This document shows, one piece after another, positions 16,229 to 25,016 of a stretch of 64,000 nucleotides of DNA. Below the pieces are notes generated by a model. It was not told where the DNA came from. It was given only the letters and a program-made list of their open reading frames with translations, and did not search any database. This DNA comes from Streptomyces ipomoeae 91-03. Lineage in GTDB: Bacteria; Actinomycetota; Actinomycetes; Streptomycetales; Streptomycetaceae. The position numbers and the translations under genes are program-made. How positions within the stretch are numbered: the stretch's first letter is position 1; each line of letters opens with the position of its first letter. Where the stretch lies: NCBI RefSeq assembly GCF_000317595.1, contig NZ_AEJC01000056.1, positions 1 through 64,000 on the forward strand, given 5' to 3'.

Positions 16229-17134
16229 TCACCGGCCCCCGGCACCCACCCGCCGCTCCCGCTCATCGGCGGCCCCACCGGCTCCCACCAGCCCCTTGGC
16301 CGCCCCGCGCAACCGCTCCTCGAACCGCCGTACATCCCGGGGCGCGACCGCCCCGATGATCCCGGGCAGGTATCCGCGCACGCCCTGCATCCCCCGCAGC
16401 CACCACTGCCCGTACACATGGCTCGCCCGCCGCTCGATCCCGGCGACGATCCGGTCGACGGCCGGCCCCAGCGGATACGTCTTGCCCGCCGGCCAGGGCA
16501 GCCGCTGCCTCAACTCCCGCATGGCGTGGTCCTGATCGGCGCCGCGCACCATGTCCGTGTCGGTCCAGGACAGATAACCGACCCCGACACCCACCCCCTT
16601 GTGCCCGACCTCGCCCCGCAGACAGTGCGCGTACGCCTCGACGCCCGACTTGGAGGCGCAGTACGCCGTCATCATCGGCGCCGGGGTCATCGCGGCGAGG
16701 GAGGCGATCTGCAGCAGATAGCCCCGGCTCTCGATCAGCGCGGGCAGGAACACCCGTCCGGTCACGGCGGATCCGATGAGGTTGACCTCGATGACGCGCC
16801 GCCAGGAGTCGGGGTCGGAGTCCACGAAGGGACCGCCGTTCGCGACACCGGCGTTGGCGACGACGATGTCGACCCGCCCGAAGCGCTCCTTGACCTCCTC
16901 GGCGACCCGGGCCATGGCGTCGTGGTCGGTGACGTCGGCGTGCCAGTACGCTCCCCCACCCCCGTACAGCCGCTCCGACACCCGCTTCAGCTCGTCCGGC
17001 TCCAGCCCGACCAGCGCGACCTTCACCCCGCGCACCGAGAGCTTCCGGGCGAGGAGTTCCCCGACGCCCCGCGCCGCCCCGGTGACGACCGCGACCCGCC
17101 CCTCAAGCGTGCTTCCCCTGCTGCCCCGGCTCAT
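16229..17134 (-). CDS. Short-chain dehydrogenase/reductase
   Basis: A 301-residue classical SDR. It has the NAD(P)-binding TGAARGVG motif (residues ~19-26), NAGVANGG, the catalytic Ser in LQIASLAAM and the YxxxK pair in AYCASKSG. The ~60-residue C-terminal extension beyond the usual 250 residues (VYGQWWLRGMQGVRGYLPGII) may contact membrane. The ATG at 17134 overlaps the stop of the hydrolase (ATGA), so translation is coupled. It is the third gene of the BVMO-hydrolase-SDR operon and probably oxidises or reduces an alcohol/ketone in the same pathway. Confidence 0.93.
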   Translation of the reverse strand: MSRGSRGSTLEGRVAVVTGAARGVGELLARKLSVRGVKVALVGLEPDELKRVSERLYGGGGAYWHADVTDHDAMARVAEEVKERFGRVDIVVANAGVANGGPFVDSDPDSWRRVIEVNLIGSAVTGRVFLPALIESRGYLLQIASLAAMTPAPMMTAYCASKSGVEAYAHCLRGEVGHKGVGVGVGYLSWTDTDMVRGADQDHAMRELRQRLPWPAGKTYPLGPAVDRIVAGIERRASHVYGQWWLRGMQGVRGYLPGIIGAVAPRDVRRFEERLRGAAKGLVGAGGAADERERRVGAGGR

Positions 17135-18096
17135 GCGCCCGCCTCCTCCAACTCGCCCCGCCCGGTCATGGTCCGCTCGTCCCGCCCGCTCTTCGTCTCC
17201 CCGTACGCCGTCACGAGCCCCCGGATCCGGGCGGTGACCGCCTCGGGCGCCTCCACCGGCGCCATGTGCCCCACCCCGGTCAGCCCGGTCACACCCACAC
17301 AGTCGGGCAGCGCCGCGGCGAGCGCCCGCGCGTGCACCGGCGGGGTCATCCGGTCCGCGGTGCCCACGACGACCGCCGTCGGCACCGTCAACTCCCGTAC
17401 ACCGTGGTCGAGATCGAGCGAGTCGAGGACGTGCGACCAGGCGTACCGCACCTTCGTGGGACACGCGTGCACTATCCGCGCGCACGCCTCGACCATCATC
17501 GGCGCCGAACCGGGGCCCATGGTCCCGTACTTGAGGATCGCCCGGGCGATCGGCGTGACCGGCCCGAGCGGCGCCCGCGAGCCGAGGATCCGCCGGGTGA
17601 GCCAGGTGCGTACGCTCCCGGCCCGTACGGGTACGACCAGCGACTCGGCGACCAGCCGCGAACTGCCCGTGCTGCACAGCAGGACCGCCGCCGCGTGCTC
17701 CCGGAAGCCGGCCCGCGCCGAGGCCGCCATCAGTGTCATCCCGCCCATGGAGTGCCCGACCAGCACCGCTTTCTCGTCCGGCGCGAGCGTCGCCGCGAGC
17801 ACCGCCTCCAGGTCGTCGGCGAGCACGTCCGTACTGCATGTGGCGGAGGCGGGGCTGCGTCCGTGGCCGCGCTGGTCGTAGGCGATGACCCGGTGGTCGA
17901 CGGCGAGATCCCGCAGCTGCGCCGCCCAGAAGGCGGTCGAACAGGTCCAGCCGTGCACGAGCACCACCGCCGGCGCGCCCTCGGGTCCATGTACTTCGAC
18001 GTGCAGCCGGGCCCCGTCGGCGGACACGGCCGCCAGCTCCCGGGCGGCGACGGGCGGCGCGTACGGCCCGTGTTTCACATGCATCAGTCGGGTCAC
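17131..18096 (-). CDS. Alpha/beta hydrolase (esterase)
   Basis: A 321-residue alpha/beta-hydrolase. The oxyanion-hole segment VLVHGWTCST, the nucleophile elbow GHSMGGM, the acid strand (VVVGTADRMTPP) and the late His in GVGHMAPVE form a complete catalytic set. It starts MTRLMHVKHG; its ATG (18094-18096) overlaps the BVMO stop, and its own stop overlaps the SDR start. In the middle of this operon it could cleave esters or lactones made by the monooxygenase. That job is inferred from context. Confidence 0.92.
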   Translation of the reverse strand: MTRLMHVKHGPYAPPVAARELAAVSADGARLHVEVHGPEGAPAVVLVHGWTCSTAFWAAQLRDLAVDHRVIAYDQRGHGRSPASATCSTDVLADDLEAVLAATLAPDEKAVLVGHSMGGMTLMAASARAGFREHAAAVLLCSTGSSRLVAESLVVPVRAGSVRTWLTRRILGSRAPLGPVTPIARAILKYGTMGPGSAPMMVEACARIVHACPTKVRYAWSHVLDSLDLDHGVRELTVPTAVVVGTADRMTPPVHARALAAALPDCVGVTGLTGVGHMAPVEAPEAVTARIRGLVTAYGETKSGRDERTMTGRGELEEAGA

Positions 18097-19721
18097 GCTC
18101 CGGCCTCCACCTTCGTCACCTTCGCCGTACGGCCACTGTCGGTACGGTCATTGCGCGTACGGTCGTTCTCCCTACCCGCCACCGGTGGCCGCAGCACCTG
18201 GTACTCGCTCAGGTCGACGCGCCGCGTGGCACTGCGGAACTCCGTGGTCGTCCCCGGCCAGATGGTCGTGTTCCGCCCGCTCGCGTCGAAATACCAGCTG
18301 CTGCACCCCCCGGTGTTCCACACCGTGTGCTTCAGGCGCTCCTGGACGCGCCGGTTCCAGGCCTGTACGGCGATGGGGCGGGCGTCGAGGGCGACACGGC
18401 CGCCGAGGACGTCCACCTGCCGTAGGAAGTCGGCCATGTAGTTGAGCTGGGACTCGATGATCAGGATCATGCTGGAGTTCCCGAGGCCGGTGTTGGGCCC
18501 GATGATCGTCAACCAGTTGGGGAACCCGGCGATCGAGGCCCCGCGCAGCGACTGCATCCCGCTGTCGGCCCAGGCCTCGGCGAGCGTCAGGCCCTCGGCG
18601 CCCACGACCCGGTCGGCGATGGGCATGTCGATGACGTGGAACCCGGTGCCGAAGACGATCGCGTCGGCCTCGGCGGTGGTCCCGTCGGCGGCGACGAGCG
18701 TGGAGCCGTCGACCCTGGCCAGCCCGGAGGCGACGACGTCCACGTTGGGCCGGGCGAGCGCCGGATAGTAGGTGTTCGACAGGAGGATCCGCTTGCAGCC
18801 GATGCGGTAGTCGGGGGTGAGGCGGGCGCGCAGGGCCGGGTCCTTGACGGCCCGGCGCAGATGCCGTTCGGCCATCCGCTCCACCAGGCCCAGTTGGTCG
18901 GGGTGCTTGGTGAACGCCTGGACCTGCAACTCCCGGATGCCCCAGAGCAGTCCGCGCCGGGCCTGCGTGGTGAAGGGCAGCCGCCGGTGCAGCCACCGCT
19001 CGGGGCCGCTGATGTCCCGGTCGACGCGGGGCAGCACCCAGGGCGGCGTCCGCTGGAAGAGGGTCAGCCGGCCGACCTCGGGCTGGATCGCCGGCACGAT
19101 CTGGATCGCCGACGCCCCCGTACCGATCATCGCGATCCGCTTGCCGCGCAGGTCGTAGCCGTGGTCCCAGCGGGCGGAGTGAAAAACCTTGCCGGGGAAG
19201 GAACCCAGCCCCGGAAGGTCGTCCTCGCTCGGGATCTTCGGATCGGACAGCGGCCCGGTGGCCGAGACGACGACATCGGCGGACAGCCGCCCCCGACCGG
19301 TCTCGATCTCCCACCGGAGCCGCTCCCCGTCCCATCTCATCCGCTTCACCTCCGAGTCGAAGCGGATGTGCGGCCGGAGCCGGAAGACGTCCGTCACATG
19401 CTCCAGATACGCCCGGATGTGCTCCTGCCCGGAGAAGGTGCGCGGCCAGTCGGGGTTGGGCGCGAACGAGAACGAGTAGAGGTGGGACGGCACGTCACAG
19501 GCGCACCCGGGGTAGTCGTTGTCCCGCCAGGTACCGCCGACGGACCCGGCCCGCTCAAGCACGACGAAGTCGGTGATACCTTCCCGTCGCAGCCGCACAG
19601 CGGCCCCGATCCCCCCGAACCCGGACCCGACCACGGCGACCCGCACATGCTCGTACGAGAGCCCACCCTCCTGCTCGTACTCCTGCCCCTCCCCCTGCTC
19701 TCCCTGCCCCTGCTCGGTCAT
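18093..19721 (-). CDS. Baeyer-Villiger-type flavin monooxygenase
   Basis: A 542-residue class B flavoprotein monooxygenase. It has an FAD site (VAVVGSGFGGIGAA, from residue ~28), a second Rossmann site for NADPH (MIGTGASAIQIVPAI), and between them the BVMO fingerprint as FPGKVFHSARWDH (FxGxxxHxxxW). It would insert oxygen next to a ketone to give an ester or lactone. The ATG at 19721 follows GGAGGTG; the Gln/Glu-rich first 22 residues look disordered. It is the first gene of a three-gene coupled operon and divergent from a MerR regulator. Order and function resemble the mycobacterial mymA-lipR-sadH operon. Confidence 0.92.
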   Translation of the reverse strand: MTEQGQGEQGEGQEYEQEGGLSYEHVRVAVVGSGFGGIGAAVRLRREGITDFVVLERAGSVGGTWRDNDYPGCACDVPSHLYSFSFAPNPDWPRTFSGQEHIRAYLEHVTDVFRLRPHIRFDSEVKRMRWDGERLRWEIETGRGRLSADVVVSATGPLSDPKIPSEDDLPGLGSFPGKVFHSARWDHGYDLRGKRIAMIGTGASAIQIVPAIQPEVGRLTLFQRTPPWVLPRVDRDISGPERWLHRRLPFTTQARRGLLWGIRELQVQAFTKHPDQLGLVERMAERHLRRAVKDPALRARLTPDYRIGCKRILLSNTYYPALARPNVDVVASGLARVDGSTLVAADGTTAEADAIVFGTGFHVIDMPIADRVVGAEGLTLAEAWADSGMQSLRGASIAGFPNWLTIIGPNTGLGNSSMILIIESQLNYMADFLRQVDVLGGRVALDARPIAVQAWNRRVQERLKHTVWNTGGCSSWYFDASGRNTTIWPGTTTEFRSATRRVDLSEYQVLRPPVAGRENDRTRNDRTDSGRTAKVTKVEAGA

Positions 19722-19853
19722 CCGGCACCTCCACACACCACAACCCTTCCGTGCCAGTAATCACTGGCGCAATGGGAGAGTAGGGCAGGACCGTACCGAG
19801 GGGTAGGGGTTGGGGGCGCTGAAGTTACCGGTGGTACGACATAGGCTTCCCAC

Positions 19854-20549
19854 GTGGCAGAAGGTGTACCGGAAGACGGCGAGCGACGTGAGTACCGCAT
19901 GGACGAGCTGGCCAGGAGGGCCGGCATCACCGTACGCACCCTGCGCTTCTACCGGGAGCGCAAACTGATACCACCGCCCCGCCGCGAGGGCCGTATCGCC
20001 TGGTACGACGACACCCACCTGGCCCGCCTGCGCACGATCTCGGCGCTGCTGGAACGCGGCCACACCCTGAGCGGCATCGCCGAGCTGGCCGAGGCCTTCG
20101 ACCACGGCCGCGACGTGGGCGAGCTGCTGGGCCTGGGCGCCCCCACCGAGGAGACCCCGGTCCGCCTCACCCCCGAGGCCCTCGCCGACCACTTCGGCGA
20201 CCAGGCGACCCCGGAGAACCTCTCCGCCGCCCTGGACCTCGGCTATCTCGCCATCGACGGCGGCGAGATCGTCCACATCAGCCGCCGCCTCCTGGAGGTC
20301 TCGGCGGCCCTGGTCCGCGAGGGCATTCCCCTCGCCGACATCCTGACGGCAGCCCGCCGAGTCCGCGAACACGCCGACGCCCTGGCCACCCTCTTCACCG
20401 ACCTCCTCCTCGCCCACGGCAACCACACCCCCGAGGACCTGCGACGCCTACGGCCCCTGGCGAAGAGCGTGGCGGATGCGGAGCTGTCCATGGCACTGGA
20501 TCGGCGACTGCAAGGCGAACCCGGCGACCGGCCGCGGCAGCAGGCGTAG
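19854..20549 (+). CDS. MerR-family regulator
   Basis: A 231-residue MerR-type regulator. Its N-terminal winged HTH (YRMDELARRAGITVRTLRFYRERKLIPPPRR, residues ~14-44) is followed by the coupling helix and a ~120-residue all-helical C-terminal domain without a Cys-rich metal site. An organic ligand is therefore more likely than a metal. The GTG at 19854 has no ribosome site, and a TAGGCT-like -10 about 6 nt upstream suggests a leaderless transcript. It is divergent from the BVMO operon and its probable regulator. Confidence 0.9.
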   Translation: MAEGVPEDGERREYRMDELARRAGITVRTLRFYRERKLIPPPRREGRIAWYDDTHLARLRTISALLERGHTLSGIAELAEAFDHGRDVGELLGLGAPTEETPVRLTPEALADHFGDQATPENLSAALDLGYLAIDGGEIVHISRRLLEVSAALVREGIPLADILTAARRVREHADALATLFTDLLLAHGNHTPEDLRRLRPLAKSVADAELSMALDRRLQGEPGDRPRQQA

Positions 20550-20574
20550 GCGGCAGACGGGCGACCAGAGGCAG

Positions 20575-21378
20575 TCAGAGGTCGTACACGACGGTCACCG
20601 GCGCGTGATCCGACCACCGCTCCGCATGCGTGGCCGCCCGCTCCACGAACCCCTTGACCGCCTTGGCGGCCAGCCCGGCCGTGGCGACCTGGTAGTCGAT
20701 GCGCCAGCCGCTGTCGTTGTCGAAGGCACGCCCCCGGTACGACCACCAGGTGTACGGCCCCTCGACGTCCGGATGCAGGGCGCGCATGACGTCGACGTAC
20801 GCGCCGTCACCCTCGTCGAAGACCCGCCCGAGCCATTCCCGCTCCTCCGGCAGGAACCCGGAGTTCTTGACGTTGCCCCGCCAGTTCTTGAGGTCGGCCT
20901 CGCGGTGGGCGATGTTCCAGTCGCCGCAGACGACGACCTCGCGCCCGTCGGCGGCGGCCCGCTCCCGCAGCCCCTTCAGATACGTCAGGAACTCCCCCAT
21001 GAACCGGACCTTCTCGTCCTGCCGCTCGGTCCCGACCTCACCGGAGGGCAGATAGAGGCTCGCGACGGTGACCCCGGGCAGGTCGGCCTCGATATACCGC
21101 CCACCGCCGTCGAACTCGGCCGACCCGAAGCCCACCTGGATCCGGTCGGGCTCACGGCGGCTGTACAGCGACACCCCCGCACGCCCCTTGGCGACGGCCG
21201 GAGCGTGCACGACATGCCACCCGTCCGGTTGCCGCACACCCTCGGGCAACTGCTGCGGTTCGGCCCGCACCTCCTGGAGGCAGATCACATCCGCCGAGGT
21301 CCCGGCGAGCCATTCCACGAAACCCTTCTTCGCGGCGGCACGCAGCCCGTTCACATTCACAGAGGTCACAGTGAGCAC
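20575..21378 (-). CDS. xth: Exodeoxyribonuclease III (AP endonuclease)
   Basis: A 267-residue Xth/ExoA-family enzyme acting on AP sites and 3' DNA ends in base-excision repair. Motifs in order: VNVNGLRAA, LQEVRAE (metal Glu), SLYLPSG (catalytic Tyr), GDWNIAH (Asp/Asn pair), RIDY and WSDHAPV (catalytic His). Length is as usual. The start is a GTG reading VLTVTSVNVNG. Converges on the MerR gene with a 25-bp gap. Confidence 0.95.
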   Translation of the reverse strand: MLTVTSVNVNGLRAAAKKGFVEWLAGTSADVICLQEVRAEPQQLPEGVRQPDGWHVVHAPAVAKGRAGVSLYSRREPDRIQVGFGSAEFDGGGRYIEADLPGVTVASLYLPSGEVGTERQDEKVRFMGEFLTYLKGLRERAAADGREVVVCGDWNIAHREADLKNWRGNVKNSGFLPEEREWLGRVFDEGDGAYVDVMRALHPDVEGPYTWWSYRGRAFDNDSGWRIDYQVATAGLAAKAVKGFVERAATHAERWSDHAPVTVVYDL

Positions 21379-21486
21379 CCGGGCACGATACCCGCACGTT
21401 GGACACAGTCCAGAATCGGACGAAGATCACACCACACGAGCGCACCATGGCACTCACCCTGGCTGCACAAACGTACGATTATCGCC

Positions 21487-21963
21487 ATGATGATCCGCCG
21501 CGTGCCCTTCGACCACCCCGACGCCGTCAAGCTGAACGACGAGGTCCAGGCCGAATACAGCGTCCGCTACGGCGACGACGGCGACGCCACACACATGGAC
21601 CCGGCGCACTTCATACCACCGGCCGGGCTGTATCTGATCGCCTACGACGAGCACGGGCGCCCCCTGGCCACGGGCGGCTGGCGCACCCAGGACGCCAACG
21701 ACGAGGGCTATCTGGACGGCGACGCCGAGATCAAACGCATGTACGTCATCCCGGAGGCCCGCGGCCTGGGCCTGGCCCGCCGCATCCTGACCGAGTTGGA
21801 GTCGGACGCCCGTACGGCAGGCCGCACCCGCATGGTCCTCGAAACCGGCACCAAGCAGCCCGAGGCCGTCGCCCTCTACACCTCCAGCGGCTACGAGCCC
21901 TGCGCCAAGTTCGGCTACTACCGCTTCCACGAACTGAGCCTGTGCTTCGCGAAGCCGCTCTGA
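21487..21963 (+). CDS. GNAT-family N-acetyltransferase
   Basis: A 158-residue GNAT acetyltransferase using acetyl-CoA. Motif A is clear (IKRMYVIPEARGLGLARRILTELE, with the R/Q-x-x-G-x-G/A pyrophosphate loop), followed by a typical motif B (MVLETGTKQPEAVALYTSSGYEPC). The substrate is unknown. Two adjacent ATGs (21487, 21490) have no ribosome site, and TACGAT lies about 10 nt upstream, so it may be leaderless. The in-frame extension upstream overlaps the exonuclease gene and is rejected. Confidence 0.9.
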   Translation: MMIRRVPFDHPDAVKLNDEVQAEYSVRYGDDGDATHMDPAHFIPPAGLYLIAYDEHGRPLATGGWRTQDANDEGYLDGDAEIKRMYVIPEARGLGLARRILTELESDARTAGRTRMVLETGTKQPEAVALYTSSGYEPCAKFGYYRFHELSLCFAKPL

Positions 21964-22009
21964 GGCACGGCCATGTGAAAATGCCCGTGCCGCACGGCGG
22001 TTGGGCCCC

Positions 22010-22021
22010 TACGGTGTCCCC
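22010..22021 (+). promoter_or_regulatory. Leaderless promoter -10 element
   Basis: TACGGT at 22010-22015 ends 6 nt before the GTG at 22022. This places the likely transcription start on the start codon, a common leaderless arrangement in Streptomyces. No clear -35 is seen. Confidence 0.45.
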
Positions 22022-22399
22022 GTGAGAAAGAACCACCGACTGCGCCGTCTCGTCGTGGGCGACACCACCTGGCGTTGGACGGTCCGCCAACGGTCCCGCG
22101 TCGCCTACGACCACTGCCACCTGAAGCTGACCCTCTACCCGGAGGGCCCCCGACGCCGCCGCCTGGTTCTGCTCTTCGGCCCGTCCGAACACCGCGTCGT
22201 CTCGAACTGCTACTTCGACGCCGGCGCCCTGGTCCGCCTCCCGAACCGCACCTACCTCAACCTCTACGAGCCCGGCACGGTCCGCCGCCTCCTGGACGCA
22301 GCCGCCCCGAACCTGGACCGCTTCCCGTCCGCCCAGACGGTCGAGGTGGACGGCTGGCCGTACTTCGACGCGATCACCGAGCCACCGGCAGATGCCTGA
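22022..22399 (+). CDS. Conserved-looking protein of unknown function
   Basis: A 125-residue soluble basic protein, not assigned to a family. It begins VRKNHRLRRLVVGDTTWRWTVRQ and contains a strand-rich centre (LVLLFGPSEHRVVSNCYFDAG) and a helix-rich C-terminus (PGTVRRLLDAAAPNLDRF). The GTG start at 22022 lacks a ribosome site and fits a leaderless transcript. Good codon bias and a strong terminator downstream support a real gene. It may follow the GNAT gene in function, but nothing shows this. Confidence 0.75.
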   Translation: MRKNHRLRRLVVGDTTWRWTVRQRSRVAYDHCHLKLTLYPEGPRRRRLVLLFGPSEHRVVSNCYFDAGALVRLPNRTYLNLYEPGTVRRLLDAAAPNLDRFPSAQTVEVDGWPYFDAITEPPADA

Positions 22400-22426
22400 C
22401 CACACGCAAGTGCCTGACAACATGTC

Positions 22427-22460
22427 AGAGCCCCCAGTGGTGATCACCACTGGGGGCTCT
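22427..22460. terminator. 34-bp perfect palindrome, bidirectional terminator
   Basis: A perfectly symmetric 34-bp sequence (half-site AGAGCCCCCAGTGGTGA) between the convergent hypothetical gene and tRNA-Ala. It lies 9 bp from the tRNA 3' end and would form a 15-17-bp hairpin in either transcript. Confidence 0.85.
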
Positions 22461-22468
22461 GAGCTGCG

Positions 22469-22542
22469 TGGACCTGAGGGGATTTGAACCCCTGGCCCCC
22501 TCGATGCGAACGAGGTGCGCTACCGGACTGCGCCACAGGCCC
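22469..22542 (-). tRNA. tRNA-Ala (anticodon CGC)
   Basis: A 74-nt tRNA gene. The acceptor stem GGGCCTG/CAGGTCC contains the G3-U70 wobble pair that identifies alanine tRNAs. The D arm has GCGC stems, the anticodon stem is CCTCG/CGAGG with loop TTCGCAT (anticodon CGC, reading GCG), and the T arm is AGGGG-TTCAAAT-CCCCT. The discriminator is A and CCA is not encoded. No integrase or att-like duplication is seen near it. Confidence 0.95.
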
Positions 22543-22765
22543 TTGCAACGAGTGAAACTCTAGCATCCCCATCGCGGTGCTTGGAAATCCGTTCCCGACC
22601 GCCTCCAGGCCCCTCACCCACCGGTCCCCGGTCGGCTTTCGATCGGTTCCCCGGCTGGTCAACGGAGTGGAGAGGGGAGCGGAGACCCGGCAGTCCAGGA
22701 GGGTCCCGGAAGCCCGGGGGCCCCGAGAGTCCCGAGAGTCCTGGAGGTTCAGGGAACCCGGGCGG

Positions 22766-24157
22766 TCACTCGTTGGCCGCCCGAGGGCGGTCACCGTCCT
22801 CGTACTGGTCGAAGAGCGGTGTGCGCCCCCGCTCGCGGGAGCGGCGGGCAAACTTGGCGCGACGGGCGTCGGAGCGGCCTCCGCCGGGGGCTTCGGCGGG
22901 CGCGGCGGAGTCGGCCTCCGCCGGCGGCTCCTTGGCGCCGGGTTTCGCCTTCGACCCGCGCGCGGGCGCGTTCGGCTCGCTCGCGGGCGCGTTGCCCGCC
23001 GCGTTCGTGGAGGCGTGCGGGTCGGCCGCGCTGGAGCGCGCGGAGCTCCACGCGTCCGGTCCGCAGAGGTCCACGCCGGACGTGGCCCGGGGCGCCACCG
23101 GCGCCGTGACATACGTCGGGAGCGGCACGGGTACCGGCTCCCAGCTCTCGCCCTGGCCGGGCCGCCGCTGGCGCTCCCGCTGCTGGTCGACCCACTCGGC
23201 GTGGTCGGTCTGCTCGACGAGGGCGCGGCGGTCGGCCGCGAGCGCGGTCAGGTCGAGCCTGGGTTCCTCGTTCTCTGGCCCGTCCTCCGGCTCGTCGGTG
23301 TCCGCCGCATCGGGCATTGGCCGCCGTCGGGGCTGCCGCTCCCGCAGCCGCTGCGCCGCCGCCTCGGCCTGCCGCCGGTCCATGATGTACGCGAACCGGT
23401 TCCGCTCCTGGCGGCGCAGGTGCGCGATGTACGCGCTGAGCAGCACCGCCGGTACGGCCGGCGCCCACAGGAAGGTCAGTCCGCCGACGGCCGCGACGAC
23501 CGCGCCCAGTGTGAAGGCGAGGAAGAGCATTATGGTCGTACGCCGCCGGCGCGCGAGCACCTTCGAGCGCCGGGCCCGCGCCACGGCCTCCGCCGAGGTA
23601 CCCCGGCGTGCGCCCACCATCCGTCTGCCCGGAGACTTCGCACGGGAGGCCCCGCCGGGAGTCCCCCCGGTTCCGGCAGCACCCCCGGTTGCGGCAGCGC
23701 CCGAAGCGCCCGCGCCACCGGTCGGCGACCCCGGCTTCCCCGAAGCCCTGCCTCCCTGCTGCGGCACCGCCTTCGCCTGGGCCCCCGCCCCCGGTTTCGC
23801 CCCCGGCTGCGACTGCTGTGACGGCGGCGACTGTTGCGGCGACTCACCCCGCTCCACCGGCAGTTGGGCCCTCGTGTGCTCCCGATGCGGGGGCATGGCG
23901 AAGGCCCGGACGTCCACCGAGTCGGTGATGCCGTCCGGTTCGGCGTCGAACTCCCCCTCTTCGGCGGAGCGCGTCCGCAGGTCCCTGGCGTATCGGCGCT
24001 CCATGCCCGCCCGTCCGGAAAGCAGCCGGATGGCGGTGCTGAAGCGTTCCGTCGGACGGGCCTCGTTCAGCTCGTCCTGCCTACGGAGCCACATCGGCAC
24101 CAAGTAGGCGGCCCAGGCCCCGACGATGACTGCGTAGATGAGGCCGCTGCTGCTCAC
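22766..24157 (-). CDS. glpR: Membrane receptor of the gephyrin-like protein, GlpR
   Basis: A 463-residue membrane protein. One N-terminal helix (GLIYAVIVGAWAAYLVPMWL, residues ~5-24) is followed by a long Pro/Gly/Gln-rich linker. A helical pair (TIMLFLAFTLGAVVAAVGGL and APAVPAVLLSAYIAHL, ~208-247), an RQERNRFAYIMDRRQAEAAA segment and a disordered charged tail complete it. It matches the actinobacterial GlpR family, shown in Corynebacterium to anchor the gephyrin-like protein Glp at the divisome. The conserved neighbourhood galU-glp-rimJ-glpR supports this. Start is GTG with a TACCGT element ~7 nt upstream. Function in Streptomyces is inferred. Confidence 0.85.
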   Translation of the reverse strand: MSSSGLIYAVIVGAWAAYLVPMWLRRQDELNEARPTERFSTAIRLLSGRAGMERRYARDLRTRSAEEGEFDAEPDGITDSVDVRAFAMPPHREHTRAQLPVERGESPQQSPPSQQSQPGAKPGAGAQAKAVPQQGGRASGKPGSPTGGAGASGAAATGGAAGTGGTPGGASRAKSPGRRMVGARRGTSAEAVARARRSKVLARRRRTTIMLFLAFTLGAVVAAVGGLTFLWAPAVPAVLLSAYIAHLRRQERNRFAYIMDRRQAEAAAQRLRERQPRRRPMPDAADTDEPEDGPENEEPRLDLTALAADRRALVEQTDHAEWVDQQRERQRRPGQGESWEPVPVPLPTYVTAPVAPRATSGVDLCGPDAWSSARSSAADPHASTNAAGNAPASEPNAPARGSKAKPGAKEPPAEADSAAPAEAPGGGRSDARRAKFARRSRERGRTPLFDQYEDGDRPRAANE

Positions 24158-24357
24158 GTCTCACACGGTAGAGGGGTTTGCGTGAGGCCATCTGCCAATT
24201 GGGCCGGTGTGTCGCACGATCCGGCTGATATTTCGAGCTTTTTTTGTGACCGATGTGATCAACAGATCATCGAGAGCGGGAAATCAACGCGCCAAGAACG
24301 CGTCGACTCGTTCAACTCGATCGCCGATCGAACCCCTTTTTCGAACACGTATTTCAT

Positions 24358-24996
24358 TTATTGAGGCGGTCCGGGCTGACCCGCGTCGGATCCGGCGTTC
24401 CGCGTCCAGTGCCGCTGTTCCCGCCGCCAGCGGCCGAGCAGTCCCTCCGGCACCTCTTCGGCGGTGAGCGCGAAGACGAGATGGTCGCGCCAGGCGCCGT
24501 CAATGTGAAGATATCGTGGACGGAGGCCTTCCTCACGGAATCCGAGTTTCTCCACGACCCGCCGACTGGGCCGGTTCTCGGGCCGAATGCAGACCTCGAT
24601 GCGGTGCAGTCCCACGGTCCGGAAGCAGTGGTCGACGACGAGCGCCACCGCTGTCGGCATCACCCCGCGCCCGGCGACCGACTCGTCCACCCAGTAGCCC
24701 ACATGCCCGGAGCACATCGATCCCCAGGTGATCCCGGCGACCGTCAACTGCCCGACGAGGCGCCCCTGGTACTCGATCACGAACGGCAGCATCCGGCCCG
24801 CGTTCGCCTCCGCCCGCAGATGGCGGACCATCTGACGGTACGTCGGCCGGTGCGCTATCGGCCCGCTGGGCGTGGGCGGCGGAATGGTCGCCTCCCAGGG
24901 CCGCAGCCAGTCCCGGTTGCGCTTGTTGACCTCGCGCCAGGCCCGTTGGTCGCGCATCCTTATGGGCCGGAGGAGCACATCGCCTTCCACCAGCAC
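24358..24996 (-). CDS. RimJ/RimL-type GNAT acetyltransferase
   Basis: A 212-residue GNAT of the RimJ/L class that acetylates protein N-termini or small amines. It has the family segments VEGDVLLRPIRMRDQRAW at the N-terminus, HVGYWVDESVAGRGVMPTAVALVVDHCF (acetyl-CoA loop) and RIEVCIRPENRPSRRVVEKLGFREEG. The start is GTG. It follows mog on the same strand in the molybdenum/gephyrin locus and precedes glpR, a conserved position. The physiological substrate is unknown. Confidence 0.92.
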   Translation of the reverse strand: MLVEGDVLLRPIRMRDQRAWREVNKRNRDWLRPWEATIPPPTPSGPIAHRPTYRQMVRHLRAEANAGRMLPFVIEYQGRLVGQLTVAGITWGSMCSGHVGYWVDESVAGRGVMPTAVALVVDHCFRTVGLHRIEVCIRPENRPSRRVVEKLGFREEGLRPRYLHIDGAWRDHLVFALTAEEVPEGLLGRWRREQRHWTRNAGSDAGQPGPPQ

Positions 24997-25016
24997 TACG
25001 GGCCAGGATGGGCTGT

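Noticed and set aside
20476..21486. In-frame upstream extension of the GNAT gene at 21487
   Set aside because: Antisense to the exonuclease III gene, which has a complete motif set.
22469..22542. tRNA-Ala as an integration site for a mobile element
   Set aside because: No integrase, excisionase or duplicated tRNA 3' end in the window.
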